The notes under the pieces were generated by a model. That model saw nothing but the letters and a program-made list of their open reading frames with translations, was not told the origin of the DNA and searched no databases. The translations under genes and the position numbers were made by a program. DNA of 24,952 nt from a virus: positions 1-24,952 of the IMG/VR virus record IMGVR_UViG_3300008627_000820; one strand, 5' to 3'. Of this stretch, positions 7,220 through 16,814 are shown in pieces; position 1 is the stretch's first letter, and each line of letters starts with the position of its first letter.

Positions 7220-7516
7220 GTGCAGCAAATGCGGCAGGGGCTCGGCGCTCTGTTCGTCGCCGGCTGGACGCTCGACGAGGTTTTATGGCTGACATGGGAT
7301 CAGCTCGGCGTCGTCGTTTCCTGCATGGCAGAATATCGGGCACTGCAAATCAACACGCTGGGCGAGATTGTGTCCAGCGCGTTCGGCGGTTCTGTCGAGT
7401 CGCCGACCACGAGCCGCGCCCGAGCGCCGGCCCGAAGGCGCAGGGGCAAGCGAAAGCCGCAGCCAGATCTCGCGGCCCGATTCGCCGCAGCCGGAATCCC
7501 CGTATCAACGGAATAG
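7220..7516 (+). CDS. T part of the tail assembly chaperone, probably made by -1 frameshift
   Basis: Read alone from GTG 7220 this is a 98-residue protein, but there is no Shine-Dalgarno sequence before that GTG. The frame is open far upstream and reads ELTPAEAVQQM across the supposed start, which looks like ordinary coding sequence. It is in the -1 frame relative to the upstream chaperone gene. The domain (LFVAGWTLDEVLWLTWDQLGVVVSCMAEY) is a hydrophobic helical module, followed by a basic tail rich in Arg/Lys (ARAPARRRRGKRK). In lambda-like tails the T domain recruits the tape measure and tube subunits. I infer that the main product is the gpGT-type fusion; independent initiation at 7220 is possible but unsupported. 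Confidence 0.65.
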   Translation: MQQMRQGLGALFVAGWTLDEVLWLTWDQLGVVVSCMAEYRALQINTLGEIVSSAFGGSVESPTTSRARAPARRRRGKRKPQPDLAARFAAAGIPVSTE

Positions 7517-7539
7517 CCCGCCAGCGTGTCTGCGCCCGC

Positions 7540-7554
7540 GATACGCGGTAGTCT
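7540..7554 (+). promoter_or_regulatory. Candidate promoter region before the tape measure
   Basis: GATACGCGGTAGTCT lies in the 70-bp gap 7517-7586. TAGTCT (TAnnnT) ends 32 nt before the ATG, and a GATAC core like that of other late leaders is present. The SD is GGGGAG. Only a weak case because no -35 is recognisable. Confidence 0.25.
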
Positions 7555-7586
7555 GAACGGGCGGAACCTGCACACACGGGGAGATC

Positions 7587-10500
7587 ATGCCCGCAGGCGG
7601 AACGAACATCGGCCGGCTGTTTGTCGAGCTGGGGCTAAAAGACGCCGACTTTCGCGGCGGCCTGAAAGCCGCCGAGTCGTCGCTGCAGGGTCTGTCTGCG
7701 TCGGGCGTAAAGTTCGGGCGCATGTTCGATCGTGCGGTCGCCGGCGGCTTTCTCGCAGCGACGACCGCGGCCGCCGGTTTCGCTGCTGCCAGCGTCACAG
7801 TCGGCGCGGGCTTCGAGCAGGCGATCACGACCGTTGGCGCGATCTCGGGCGCGGGCGACGCGATCTCGGATCTCGAAGCAAAGGCCCGGCAGCTCGGCGC
7901 GGCCACGGCGTTCTCGGCGACCGAGGCCGCCACGGCGATGCAGGATTTCGCCCGCGCCGGAATGACGACGAACGAGATCATCGCCGCGAGTGAGCCCGCG
8001 CTACTGCTCGCCGGCTCGGCCGGCGCGTCCATGTCGCAGTCGACAGCGCTGATGGCTGCCACGCTTGCCCAGTTCAATCTGGACGCAAGCGAGTCTAACC
8101 GAATCAGTGATGTCTTTAGCACCGCTCTGCGTAAGTCGCTTTTTGATATGTCCTCGCTCACCGAGGCGATGAAGTATGCCGGCACCGTCGGCGCTTCCTT
8201 CGGAATGAGTCTGGAGCAGACTACGGCCGCCGTTGCAATGTTCCGGGATCTCGGGCTCGAAGGCTCGATGGCTGGTACGAATCTGCGCATGGCGCTGGCG
8301 GCCGCTGCAAAGCCGACAGACAACGCCCGAAAGGCGCTGAAGCGATACGGGCTCGAAGCCGAGGACATCAACCCAGAGCTGCACTCGTTCGCCGAGATTA
8401 TGCAGACTATCGGCGATGCGGGGCTGCAGACTGCGGACGCTCTGCAGATCTTCGGAACCCGTGCGGGCGCGAACGTCTCAATGATCGCCCGGTCGTTCGC
8501 CGACGGCTCCACAGGGTTCCACGAACTACTCGACAATCTCGAAGACAGCGCAGGATCGACAGAGTCGCTGTATGCGGAAATGATGTCGACTGTGGCGGCG
8601 CAAGCCAAAATCGTCATGTCGGCGACAGAGGAGCTGCTCCTTTCGACGTTCGACACGTTCCGCGAGCCGCTGCAGGAGCTGCTGACCGAAACCGCAGAGA
8701 CGATCGCCTATGTCGCCGCGGTGTTCAAGTCCGAGTCCGCGGGCATCGGTCGCGGGTTCGACGAGACGATCGGCGATGCCGTTCGCTATCTGCGCGACAA
8801 CCGGGCCGAGATGGCGCTGGCGTTCGTCGACACGGTGCGCGCGGTCCAGCAGATCGTGTCTGAGCTTTCGGCGATGCTGCCGACTCTGCGCATAGTCGCA
8901 CAGGCGATGCTCGCACTGTGGGCAGCAGACAAGGCCCGGCAGCTGTCGCTCATAATCGCGGGTCTGCCCGCAAAGCTCGCGGTTCTGCGGGGCAGTGTCC
9001 ACGCTACTGTCGCGGCGCTGACAGCGGCGACCGGTGGCACATTTGCTCTCGTCGCCGCCGTCGGGGCGGCCGTTGCAACCATGATCGCGTTCGCGGCGTC
9101 TATGCGCTCGGCCGAAATGGCCGCCGAGAAGCTGCGCGCAGCCGAGCAGAAGATCGCCGACGAGCGCGCGACCCGCGATGCACAGACGCTCGCGGCCGCG
9201 CAGTCGATCTCGGCCGGGCTCGCCGAGCGTGTCGGCGCTGTCGAGCTGCTGCTGCAGAGCGAGGGAAAGCTAACCGACGAGCTGTCGCTGCAGCTCTCGA
9301 CGCTTGCAAATCTGACCGACGAACAGATCGCCGCGGGTCTTGCGTCGGGCAAGCTATACGAGGCGACGCTGGCTGGGAATCGCGTCGTGCTCGACGCCGC
9401 AACGGCGCTGAGGCTGCGCTATGAGGCGACCTCGCTTGCAGAGGAGGTGGAGTCTTCATTTGCGGCGGCGCAGCGCAAGTCTCGCGCCGAACAGGAAAAG
9501 GTGGCCGCTCAGACGCTCGTTCTGAATACGGCGATGGCGGAATATCAGAAGGCTGTTGGGCGGGGCCTGAGCCGCGTGGCGGCGTTCGACGGATCGCTGC
9601 GCAAACACGGCGACAGCCTCGCCGAGATCAAGTCCAGAATCAGCGACTACGGGGCGCAGCTCGACGCGCTGAAAGCGCAGGAGCAGGGGCTCTCGCAGCA
9701 GCGAAAGATTGCGACGCAAGATCTGACCAAGTCCGAGATCGCCGCCGAGAACGCGATCGAGGGAACGTCGAGCGCATATGCGAAAGCTCAGGCCGCCGCA
9801 AAGCTGCGCGAGCAGGCCGAGAAAAAGCTGCACGGGGCGCACAATCAGCGGCTCGCTGCCGTCGCCGCTGTCGAGCGCGAGATCGAGCTAATCGGCAAGA
9901 CGGGCGCAGAGCGCAGAGACATTCAGCTACAGCGCGAGATCGATGATCTGAATGCAAAGTTCGCGGCCGAGGTGCAGGCCGCAGATATTGCCGGCGCGGA
10001 TCTGATGCAGATCGAACAGCAGCGGCTTGACGCGATTCAGCTGCTGCGCGACCGCGCGTGGCTGGAGCAGCGGCAGACAGACACAGAGAGCGCAAAGAAG
10101 ACCGCAGAGACTGTCGACGATCAGGTGGCCGGTCTGCGGCAGTCTGCCGCGAAGCGCAACGCATCAGCGCTCGAAGCTATCGAGCTGGACCGGCTTGCGG
10201 CGCTTGCCGACGCCGAGGGCGCGACCGTCGATCAGCTGATCTCGATTAACGAGCACTACGCCGATCAGGCCGCAGAGACGCGCGCGGATCTTTCGGGCCG
10301 AGTCGCCGCGCTCGTCGGTGCAGAGTCGGGCGAGGTCGTCGGGCTCACGCGAGAGCGCGACGCGCTGCTGGCAGAGCTGGGCGAGGACCAGCACGCCGAG
10401 CGGCTGGCGGTGTCCGAGCACTACGACGAAAAGATCCGCGAAGCGACAAGGCGCGCGAACAAACAGGCCCGCGAAGACTCGCGCGAGATCGTCGATCAGA

Positions 10501-12272
10501 TCAAGCAAATCGCCAAGGCTGCGCTGGCCGCCGGGCGAGCCGTCGGCGACGGGCTGTCGTCTGTCGTGTCATCGTTCGGCGATCTGCTGTCGAATCTCAC
10601 CGGGTTCTCTTTCGACATTTTCGACGCAGTCGGCAGCATCAGCGACGACCTGCAGTCTGCACAAGATCTCGCGGATCAGCTCGCCGCGGGCGACATCAGC
10701 CCGGACGAGTATGCGGAACGCATGGCCGAGCTGCCCGCGTCTGCGGCCGACGGTGCCGAGCAATTCATCGCCGAGCTGATCGACGGCGCGGTGAGACTCG
10801 TGCAGACGTTCGTGGACGCTGCGCCCGTCCTGATTCAGCAGCTCGCCTCAAAGCTGCCCGAGCTGATCGACACAGTCATCGCGGCGCTGCCCGATGTTCT
10901 CGACGCAATACTGGCCGAGCTGCCAGCGCTCGTCGACATGCTGTCTGCAGCAGTCGTCGATCTCGTGCAGATGCTCGCCGACGAGCTGCCGCAGCTGCTC
11001 GACGCAGTCATCGCCGAGCTACCAAAGCTGATCGACGCCGTCGCCGCGGCGCTGCCGATTCTGCTCGACGCCGTCGCCGACGGGATCGCGCAGATACTCG
11101 ACGCGCTGCCCGACATTCTCGATCAGCTACTGTCGTATCTGCCCGATCTGATCGGCGCTCTCGTTGACGCTCTCGACACAATCATCATCGCGGTCGTCGA
11201 CGCGATCCCGCGACTCATTCAGAGTCTGATCGACGCGCTGCCCGACATTCTGATGGCGCTGCTGAACGGCGTTCTCTCGCTGATCGGAACGATCATAACG
11301 CGCGTGATCGGCGAGCTGCTGCCGGCACTGATCGGCATGTTGCCGGACCTCGTGACCATGCTTCTCGGCGTCGTTACGCAGCTCGTGAATGAGCTGGTGG
11401 CGCAGCTTCCCCTGCTCATCGAGGGACTGCTGATCGCGATGACTCAGGTAACGTCCGCTCTTATGGCGATGGTGCCCGAGCTGATCACCAGCATTGTGGA
11501 GATGCTGCCAGCACTGACAAAGAGTCTGCACGATCTGATTCCGGCCCTGATCGAGGGCGTGATCAACGCGATCCCGAACATCATCACAGCGATCGTCGGC
11601 TCGATCCCAGACATCACAAAGGCGATGACGATCGAGCTAACGGCCGCTGTTATTAAGTCGATTCCCGATCTGATCTGGGCGTCCGTGTCTTGGATCGGAA
11701 CGCTCGTTAAGTTTCTCTGGGATGAGGTGTTCAAGGGGATCGGCGAATTCGTCGCGAAGATCTGGGAGAAGCTGTCAGGCTGGATCGGCGATCTGTTCGG
11801 AAAGGATGAGAGCGACGCCGGCGAGTCTTGGTGGGACGATCGCACAGACGGAACTTTCTGGTCGGACACGCCGTCTATGCAGAAGACTGGCACGGGCGGA
11901 GACATGGTCGGGCTGGCCGGCGGGGACTACTATGTCGCCGCGCAAGATCCGGCCGAGCTGCTGCGGCAAGCTATCGAGGGCGTCGGGCTGAACCCCGGGC
12001 GCGTAAGCGTGCCCGGGCCGCAGTCTGCGTCGATAGCTATGCTGCAAGCCGCAGACGCGATCCGCGAAGCTCTCGCGGGCGGGCTGAGCGGCGCAGAGAC
12101 GGGCGGGCTGAGTATGCGCGCGACTCTGCGCGCTGACGGGCGTACACTCGACGAGGTCATGTGGCGCGCAGGGCGACGCGGACAAGCGCCACACGCCGAA
12201 CGCCGGGCGCGCAAAGCAACGATCCAGGCCGGCGTTCATCCGGGCTTCGATCGCGGCAAGTTCACAAAGTGA
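7587..12272 (+). CDS. Tail tape measure protein
   Basis: This 1561-residue protein is the longest gene in the window. It starts at ATG 7587 after GGGGAG. The N-terminus (IGRLFVELGLKDADFRGGLKAAE) and residues about 115-290 (DFARAGMTTNEIIAASE, SMSQSTALMAATLAQFN, LGLEGSMAGTNLRMALAAA) match the TP901/PhageMin_Tail tape-measure module. Hydrophobic, membrane-like helices lie at about 430-505. A long charged helical region follows to about 1010, then about 260 residues of 11-residue Leu-Pro repeats (about 1090-1350), then an aromatic amphipathic segment (VSWIGTLVKFLWDEVF). Using the usual 0.15 nm per residue, the tail would be about 230 nm long. The C-terminus is basic. No peptidase or lysozyme domain was recognised. 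Confidence 0.92.
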   Translation: MPAGGTNIGRLFVELGLKDADFRGGLKAAESSLQGLSASGVKFGRMFDRAVAGGFLAATTAAAGFAAASVTVGAGFEQAITTVGAISGAGDAISDLEAKARQLGAATAFSATEAATAMQDFARAGMTTNEIIAASEPALLLAGSAGASMSQSTALMAATLAQFNLDASESNRISDVFSTALRKSLFDMSSLTEAMKYAGTVGASFGMSLEQTTAAVAMFRDLGLEGSMAGTNLRMALAAAAKPTDNARKALKRYGLEAEDINPELHSFAEIMQTIGDAGLQTADALQIFGTRAGANVSMIARSFADGSTGFHELLDNLEDSAGSTESLYAEMMSTVAAQAKIVMSATEELLLSTFDTFREPLQELLTETAETIAYVAAVFKSESAGIGRGFDETIGDAVRYLRDNRAEMALAFVDTVRAVQQIVSELSAMLPTLRIVAQAMLALWAADKARQLSLIIAGLPAKLAVLRGSVHATVAALTAATGGTFALVAAVGAAVATMIAFAASMRSAEMAAEKLRAAEQKIADERATRDAQTLAAAQSISAGLAERVGAVELLLQSEGKLTDELSLQLSTLANLTDEQIAAGLASGKLYEATLAGNRVVLDAATALRLRYEATSLAEEVESSFAAAQRKSRAEQEKVAAQTLVLNTAMAEYQKAVGRGLSRVAAFDGSLRKHGDSLAEIKSRISDYGAQLDALKAQEQGLSQQRKIATQDLTKSEIAAENAIEGTSSAYAKAQAAAKLREQAEKKLHGAHNQRLAAVAAVEREIELIGKTGAERRDIQLQREIDDLNAKFAAEVQAADIAGADLMQIEQQRLDAIQLLRDRAWLEQRQTDTESAKKTAETVDDQVAGLRQSAAKRNASALEAIELDRLAALADAEGATVDQLISINEHYADQAAETRADLSGRVAALVGAESGEVVGLTRERDALLAELGEDQHAERLAVSEHYDEKIREATRRANKQAREDSREIVDQIKQIAKAALAAGRAVGDGLSSVVSSFGDLLSNLTGFSFDIFDAVGSISDDLQSAQDLADQLAAGDISPDEYAERMAELPASAADGAEQFIAELIDGAVRLVQTFVDAAPVLIQQLASKLPELIDTVIAALPDVLDAILAELPALVDMLSAAVVDLVQMLADELPQLLDAVIAELPKLIDAVAAALPILLDAVADGIAQILDALPDILDQLLSYLPDLIGALVDALDTIIIAVVDAIPRLIQSLIDALPDILMALLNGVLSLIGTIITRVIGELLPALIGMLPDLVTMLLGVVTQLVNELVAQLPLLIEGLLIAMTQVTSALMAMVPELITSIVEMLPALTKSLHDLIPALIEGVINAIPNIITAIVGSIPDITKAMTIELTAAVIKSIPDLIWASVSWIGTLVKFLWDEVFKGIGEFVAKIWEKLSGWIGDLFGKDESDAGESWWDDRTDGTFWSDTPSMQKTGTGGDMVGLAGGDYYVAAQDPAELLRQAIEGVGLNPGRVSVPGPQSASIAMLQAADAIREALAGGLSGAETGGLSMRATLRADGRTLDEVMWRAGRRGQAPHAERRARKATIQAGVHPGFDRGKFTK
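10854..11640 (+). repeat. Degenerate 33-bp / 11-residue Leu-Pro repeats in the tape measure
   Basis: The translation repeats [LI]P-x-[LIV][LIV]-[DE]-x-[LIV]-x-x-x with 11-residue spacing, for example LPELIDTVIAA, LPDVLDAILAE, LPQLLDAVIAE, LPKLIDAVAAA. Some repeats lack the Pro (LDTIIIAVVDA), which gives 22-residue gaps. At DNA level the copies are similar but not identical (CTGCCCGA, CTGATCGAC). Confidence 0.8.
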
Positions 12273-12282
12273 GGATCACGCG

Positions 12283-13314
12283 ATGGCTATCGTTTTCGCA
12301 AACGGGTGGGAGCTGAACGCTACATCCACGCACTACGTCGGCGCGGGCTGGAGTGTCAGCGCCGGTCACCCCGACGCACAAGAGGGCACGACAACGCACC
12401 AGCACCCGCTGGGGTACGGCGGCGGTGCGCGCTCTCTGCAGTGTGCAGAAACGCAGTGGATCGAGACTCTGATCCCGTCGTTCAGCGCGCCGAATCTCGG
12501 CACGCTTTCGACGAGCGTACATGCTGGAACGACGTGGGTTGCGGGTGCCGAGTTTCTGCGCGTGGTCGACAGCGCCGGCGACGCGATGCTGGAGGTCAAT
12601 TCCGCAGACTCGTCCGACAGCTCGCGGCTAACGCTGCTGCACGCCGGCGTCACACTCGCGACGACCACCGCCCGACTGAGTCTGCAAACGTGGTATCGGC
12701 TGCAGATTCGCTGGCAGATCAGCGGCCCGCTACTGACCGGCCGTCTGTTCGTCAACGGAACGCAGCGCGCCTCTGGGTCTACGGCTCTGTCTACCGGGAT
12801 CACGGCGGCCGGAATTCGGTGGGGCGGCGCATCGCTCGGAAACACGAGTCACGATCACACCGTCGTATTCGACACGGTCGACGCGGTGACGACTCAGGAG
12901 CTTTGGCTCCAGGGGCTATACCCGAACGCTGACGACACCGACGGCGCGTGGACCCCGAATCCGGCCGGGCCGCAGCTGTGGCCGACCGTCGAGGACGCCT
13001 CTGACTCTTCATTCGCAGAGACGACCTCTGTGTCCGCTTTCAACGTCAATCTGCAGGATCGCTCGGACGTACATGCCGACTGGACAGCGCCAGAAGTGCT
13101 CGCCGTCGTCGTGCGCTGTGCGGCGAACGGGGACGGAACGCTGACCGACGGTCAGGCCCGTGTACATCTTGGTGCATCACAGGTCGCCGGACTCACTGTC
13201 GGCGTTCCGGCGGCGGGCGGAATGGCCGAGTCGCTGGCGACGACAAAGCCCGGAGGCGGCGTGTGGGCTGCCACAGATCTCGACAACGTGCGCGCCGGTT
13301 ACTCGGCGGGGTAG
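12283..13314 (+). CDS. Lectin-like minor tail / distal tail protein
   Basis: This 343-residue protein starts at ATG 12283 with GAGGATCACGCG before it, nearly identical to the tube-protein leader. The N-terminal 215 residues are a beta-rich jelly-roll: IVFANGWELNATS, then SLQCAET, TWVAGAEFLRVVDSAGDAMLEV, WYRLQIRWQ and GRLFVNGT. This resembles LamG/concanavalin-like domains that bind sugars. The C-terminal part (about 216-343), with LWLQGLYPNADDTDG, WPTVEDASDS and VRCAANGDGTLTDGQARVHLG, looks like a second beta domain often found in tail proteins of this kind. Its place right after the tape measure suggests a distal-tail or tip component, possibly with glycan-binding ability. The exact role is inferred. 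Confidence 0.6.
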   Translation: MAIVFANGWELNATSTHYVGAGWSVSAGHPDAQEGTTTHQHPLGYGGGARSLQCAETQWIETLIPSFSAPNLGTLSTSVHAGTTWVAGAEFLRVVDSAGDAMLEVNSADSSDSSRLTLLHAGVTLATTTARLSLQTWYRLQIRWQISGPLLTGRLFVNGTQRASGSTALSTGITAAGIRWGGASLGNTSHDHTVVFDTVDAVTTQELWLQGLYPNADDTDGAWTPNPAGPQLWPTVEDASDSSFAETTSVSAFNVNLQDRSDVHADWTAPEVLAVVVRCAANGDGTLTDGQARVHLGASQVAGLTVGVPAAGGMAESLATTKPGGGVWAATDLDNVRAGYSAG

Positions 13315-13323
13315 GATCAGCGC

Positions 13324-16300
13324 ATGACTGCTAACGCTCAGGGAACCCAGGCAACGGTTGTCGCTCGTGCAGAGACGCGGGCGAAGGCGCAGGGGCTCGT
13401 CGCCGAGATCGTGTGGCGCGAGCGCTACCGCGACCGGGCCGAGCCGCGATCGTTCGTGCTGTTTCAAGACGCGCGCAATGCGGCAGTCGCTGCCGTGTCG
13501 TCAGCGCCGAGTCAGGCCGGGCCGTTTCTCGGCGGGGCCAGCGCCGCGCTGACGAACGAGGGTGATCTGATCCCGTACGTGACCGGAACGTGGGACACGT
13601 CGTCGACAGCGACGCAGTCGACGCCGGGCGATCTGTCTCTGCGCGTTCTGCGCACCGGCAGTCTGTACGACTCTGCAGAGTGGGGCTGGAGCTACGCCGA
13701 CGACGCGAGCGATCAATGGCGCGGTGCGGACGATCTGCGCTGGCAGCACGATCCCGGCGCACCGTTCGGCGGTACTGCCGGCCTCGGCAGTCATCACGCG
13801 ATCGTGCATAGTCGGGCATTTAACCGGATCGTGGTCGGCTATGCGCCCGATGCGGGCTCGGCTCTGAAATTCAGATACCGCAGCGCGGCCGCGCAAAGCG
13901 CAGACACATGGAGCGCAGATTTCAACATTCTTCTGGCGGCGTACCGCAGCCCGAACGGCGGCGGCTATTCGTCCATGTGGGAGCTGCCCGACGGCGCGCT
14001 GCGCTGGGCGTACACGTACGAACCCGACTCGACTGGAGCGCCGGGCTATGTCGATATCGACATATTCGGCAGCACGAACGGCGGCGCGTCGTGGCAGCTG
14101 CTGAAAGAGGGCGTGGTAACCGATCTGTTCGGCTCCACGCAGGTTCTCGCGAAGCTGCGCATTGTCTCGTCGGGCGACTGGATGCGGCTCGAAGCGTGGC
14201 ACAGTATCGGGCCGGTTCCGCAGGGACTGATCAGCGCATACAGCGCCGACCGCGGCGCGTCGTGGGCGTTCGTGACCGGGCACAATGTGGCAGACGGCGA
14301 CGACGACACCGCAGGGAATGCCGACATCAGCGGCAAGTTCGAGGTCTGGGATCTGTGCAGCGTCGACGACAGCGGGACGTTCCTGCGCGTTCGCGCTGTC
14401 AGCGCCTCGGGCGAATTGCGGTATGAGCTTGCGACCCGCGACGCCGGGTGGGATCAGATCGCGAACACGAACGGCGCGAGCTTCGAGAGCGATGACACAG
14501 ACGCGATGACTGTGCATTGTGCGAGCGGCGGCGGGCGTTGCTTCGCGCTCGTGTTCCGTAGCGATCATCATGGCGCGGCAGCCGGCGCAGACTACTGGAG
14601 CGCCGCATCGTTCATCATTCCCGTGGACCGCATACAGGCCGGATGGGACAGTGCGGCGAACCCGCGGATCGCCGATTGGGCGCGGTGGGGTGCGGACGAC
14701 TGGACCGGTCTTGGCGGCGTCGCCCGTATGCACCCGAAGGACGCAACGCTCGCATGGGTCGGCGACCGGCTCGCGTTGTTCGGATCGTCTGTCGACAGAC
14801 AGACGGGCACGACGACCGCAGAGCGGCAGACGCCGTCGATCACATACTTTGGCGGCTCGTCTCGACAGCCGCTGCGCTCGGCGCAGATCACGAATTTCGA
14901 CATGACGACTCAGCTCCTGACATCGAGCTGGCACGCATGTCTCGGCAGCGTTCACACCGGCGGCGCTGAAACCTCGGCATTCAACCCCTGGGGCACGTCC
15001 TCGGGCGGAACGCCGACGAACAGCTGGACCGTCGAGAGGCAGTCGATACAGCTGACCACCTCGGACACTCAGCGTCACACGCAGTCGTCTTCTCTCGCCT
15101 CGCTGACGACTGCGCGGATCGCGGACGATGGGTGCTTTGGCTTCAGCACTCGCGCACAGTCGGGCAGCGTGCCCGACACCCCGTATCCGCCGAGCATGAC
15201 CGGCGCTGACTTGCGCTCGCCCCGCTGGGGGGCAGTCGTCAATAGCGAGTCTCTGATCACTGCTGGTCTGACTGTCAGCATCGCCGTTCATATCAACGGG
15301 AACACGGGCCAGTTCGCGGTTTACGACACCCTCGCCGTGTCGACGCTGTATGAATCCCCGGTCGGCGCGCTCGCCGGGATCACAGCCGGTACATTCTACG
15401 ACTTCCGGATCGGGCTCGCGCACAGTCGCAACGTCGGGCTGGCCGGCGGCACGTTCATCGCGGCCTATGTCTCTGCAGCCGCGGCGGGCGATTATGCGTG
15501 GGTGTCGACGGGCATGGTTACGACTGCGTCCGCGGCTCTGCCGTTCGCAAACGAAATGGTGGGATTCGGGCACTGGACGGTGCCTCTATCGACATCGACA
15601 ATGGAGTGGCGCGAAGCGTTCTACAGTCGCGCGTCCGGGCTCTCTCAGCCCGGGTTCTCGAACCCGTCGACTCTGCGCGGGTGGGACTGCTCGCCGCATG
15701 TTGTGCGTGTCGGCGCGGCCCATGACGTGCTCTGGGGCGGCGCGGGCGGGTTCAAGGCAGACACGTATACCGCGCCGATTCGGCACGAGTATGGGATCGG
15801 CCAGTCGTTCGGTGACTCGCCGCAGAGTCACTGGCGAAGCACCGCCACGACGACTCAGCAGATCGTTCTCGATTCGACACTGATCGACGGCGACACCCAC
15901 GCTCGATTCGTCCACTCAGGAATCGCCGGCATCAGCACGAACAGCCGGATTCTGGATGTCGAGTATGCCGATGACTCGGCATTCACTGCGCCAGCGCGTA
16001 TGCGTGTCGACGGTCTGCGATACTCGCTCGCGACCGTGTCGACGGCCGAGCCCGGGCACGTCGAGATCGGCAGCCCGTCGTGGCAGGACGGCGAGCTGGC
16101 CGGGCACTATCTGCGGGCACGTCCGGGCGCTGTCGCGAACCCGGGCATTCTGCGGATCGTTGGCAACGCCGGCACGTGGCTGCACGTTACCGGCATGACC
16201 GCCGGCGGCACGCTCGCGACGTACGGCATAACGGCGGGCGCGACTCTGGACATTTGGGGCAGCGCGCACCTGTTCGCCTATGACGACTGGCCCGCCGGCG

Positions 16301-16812
16301 TGCGAGTCATCACTGGCGCGGGCGTCGTGGACGGGGCTTTCCCGCGATACATGCGCGTGACGATCCCTGGCGCAGACTCACAGGGCGAGCCCCCCGAGGG
16401 GCGCTGGCAGCTCGGGCGGCTGCAAGCCGGTTTGACGTTGCCGATCACCGTTCCGCTGGCATGGTCGAGTCTGCGCGACTCTGAGTCTGGGACAGTCGAT
16501 CTGCAGACACTCGGCAGCGGCGCTCGCGTCGCATACCGCGCCGGTGCGCCGCGGCAGAGGCTGCGCGGTACCGCCGCCGGCGATGTTGACAGCTGGCGGG
16601 TGGCGTTCCGCAGCATGATCCGGCTGCTCGGCGGCTACAGTCTGCGCCCGGTCGTCGTCTGCACAGACGACACGGCGCAGAGTCTGCGCGCAATGTATGC
16701 CCGATTCATCGGGTCGACCGACATGGCGAACGCGGGCTACCGTTACGTCGCGTCGACCGGTCGCTGGGATCGTGTCGGCGATCTCGCTGTTCACTTTGAA
16801 CAGGAGATCTGA
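13324..16812 (+). CDS. Large tail fibre / tip protein with sialidase-like Asp-box propeller
   Basis: This 1162-residue beta-rich protein starts at ATG 13324, ten bases after the previous stop, with AGGA as SD. After an N-terminal helical attachment segment (about 1-65), residues about 75-480 contain repeated strands with two Asp boxes, STNGGASW (250-257, Asn for Asp) and SADRGASW (307-314, canonical SxDxGxxW). These mark sialidase-fold beta-propellers. The middle (about 520-830) looks like another lectin-like jelly-roll. The C-terminal 110 residues (VDLQTLGSGARVAYRAG to VGDLAVHFEQEI) form a separate small domain that probably docks to the hub. I did not identify a complete sialidase catalytic set, so a binding role is as likely as hydrolysis. 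It is the best receptor-binding candidate in the window. Confidence 0.65.
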   Translation: MTANAQGTQATVVARAETRAKAQGLVAEIVWRERYRDRAEPRSFVLFQDARNAAVAAVSSAPSQAGPFLGGASAALTNEGDLIPYVTGTWDTSSTATQSTPGDLSLRVLRTGSLYDSAEWGWSYADDASDQWRGADDLRWQHDPGAPFGGTAGLGSHHAIVHSRAFNRIVVGYAPDAGSALKFRYRSAAAQSADTWSADFNILLAAYRSPNGGGYSSMWELPDGALRWAYTYEPDSTGAPGYVDIDIFGSTNGGASWQLLKEGVVTDLFGSTQVLAKLRIVSSGDWMRLEAWHSIGPVPQGLISAYSADRGASWAFVTGHNVADGDDDTAGNADISGKFEVWDLCSVDDSGTFLRVRAVSASGELRYELATRDAGWDQIANTNGASFESDDTDAMTVHCASGGGRCFALVFRSDHHGAAAGADYWSAASFIIPVDRIQAGWDSAANPRIADWARWGADDWTGLGGVARMHPKDATLAWVGDRLALFGSSVDRQTGTTTAERQTPSITYFGGSSRQPLRSAQITNFDMTTQLLTSSWHACLGSVHTGGAETSAFNPWGTSSGGTPTNSWTVERQSIQLTTSDTQRHTQSSSLASLTTARIADDGCFGFSTRAQSGSVPDTPYPPSMTGADLRSPRWGAVVNSESLITAGLTVSIAVHINGNTGQFAVYDTLAVSTLYESPVGALAGITAGTFYDFRIGLAHSRNVGLAGGTFIAAYVSAAAAGDYAWVSTGMVTTASAALPFANEMVGFGHWTVPLSTSTMEWREAFYSRASGLSQPGFSNPSTLRGWDCSPHVVRVGAAHDVLWGGAGGFKADTYTAPIRHEYGIGQSFGDSPQSHWRSTATTTQQIVLDSTLIDGDTHARFVHSGIAGISTNSRILDVEYADDSAFTAPARMRVDGLRYSLATVSTAEPGHVEIGSPSWQDGELAGHYLRARPGAVANPGILRIVGNAGTWLHVTGMTAGGTLATYGITAGATLDIWGSAHLFAYDDWPAGVRVITGAGVVDGAFPRYMRVTIPGADSQGEPPEGRWQLGRLQAGLTLPITVPLAWSSLRDSESGTVDLQTLGSGARVAYRAGAPRQRLRGTAAGDVDSWRVAFRSMIRLLGGYSLRPVVVCTDDTAQSLRAMYARFIGSTDMANAGYRYVASTGRWDRVGDLAVHFEQEI

Positions 16813-16814
16813 TC

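Noticed and set aside
7505-8656. 383-residue minus-strand frame opposite the tape measure
   Set aside because: Antisense shadow of a clear tape-measure N-terminal domain; Ser/Ala-rich low-information translation.
13321-14520. Impression that GTCTG/CAGAC is strongly over-represented, as a possible Chi-like or modification motif
   Set aside because: A hand count in this 1.2-kb sample gave about five against roughly two to three expected, so any excess is modest and may reflect Ser-Leu and Ala-Asp codon choice. A full k-mer count would decide.
13321-14520. Possible excess of GANTC (CcrM-type) sites suggesting an alphaproteobacterial host
   Set aside because: Count in the sample was near expectation, so no host inference is drawn.
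13501-15573. 690-residue minus-strand frame opposite the Asp-box protein
   Set aside because: The + strand frame is longer, has Asp boxes and fits the operon; the minus frame has no recognisable domain.
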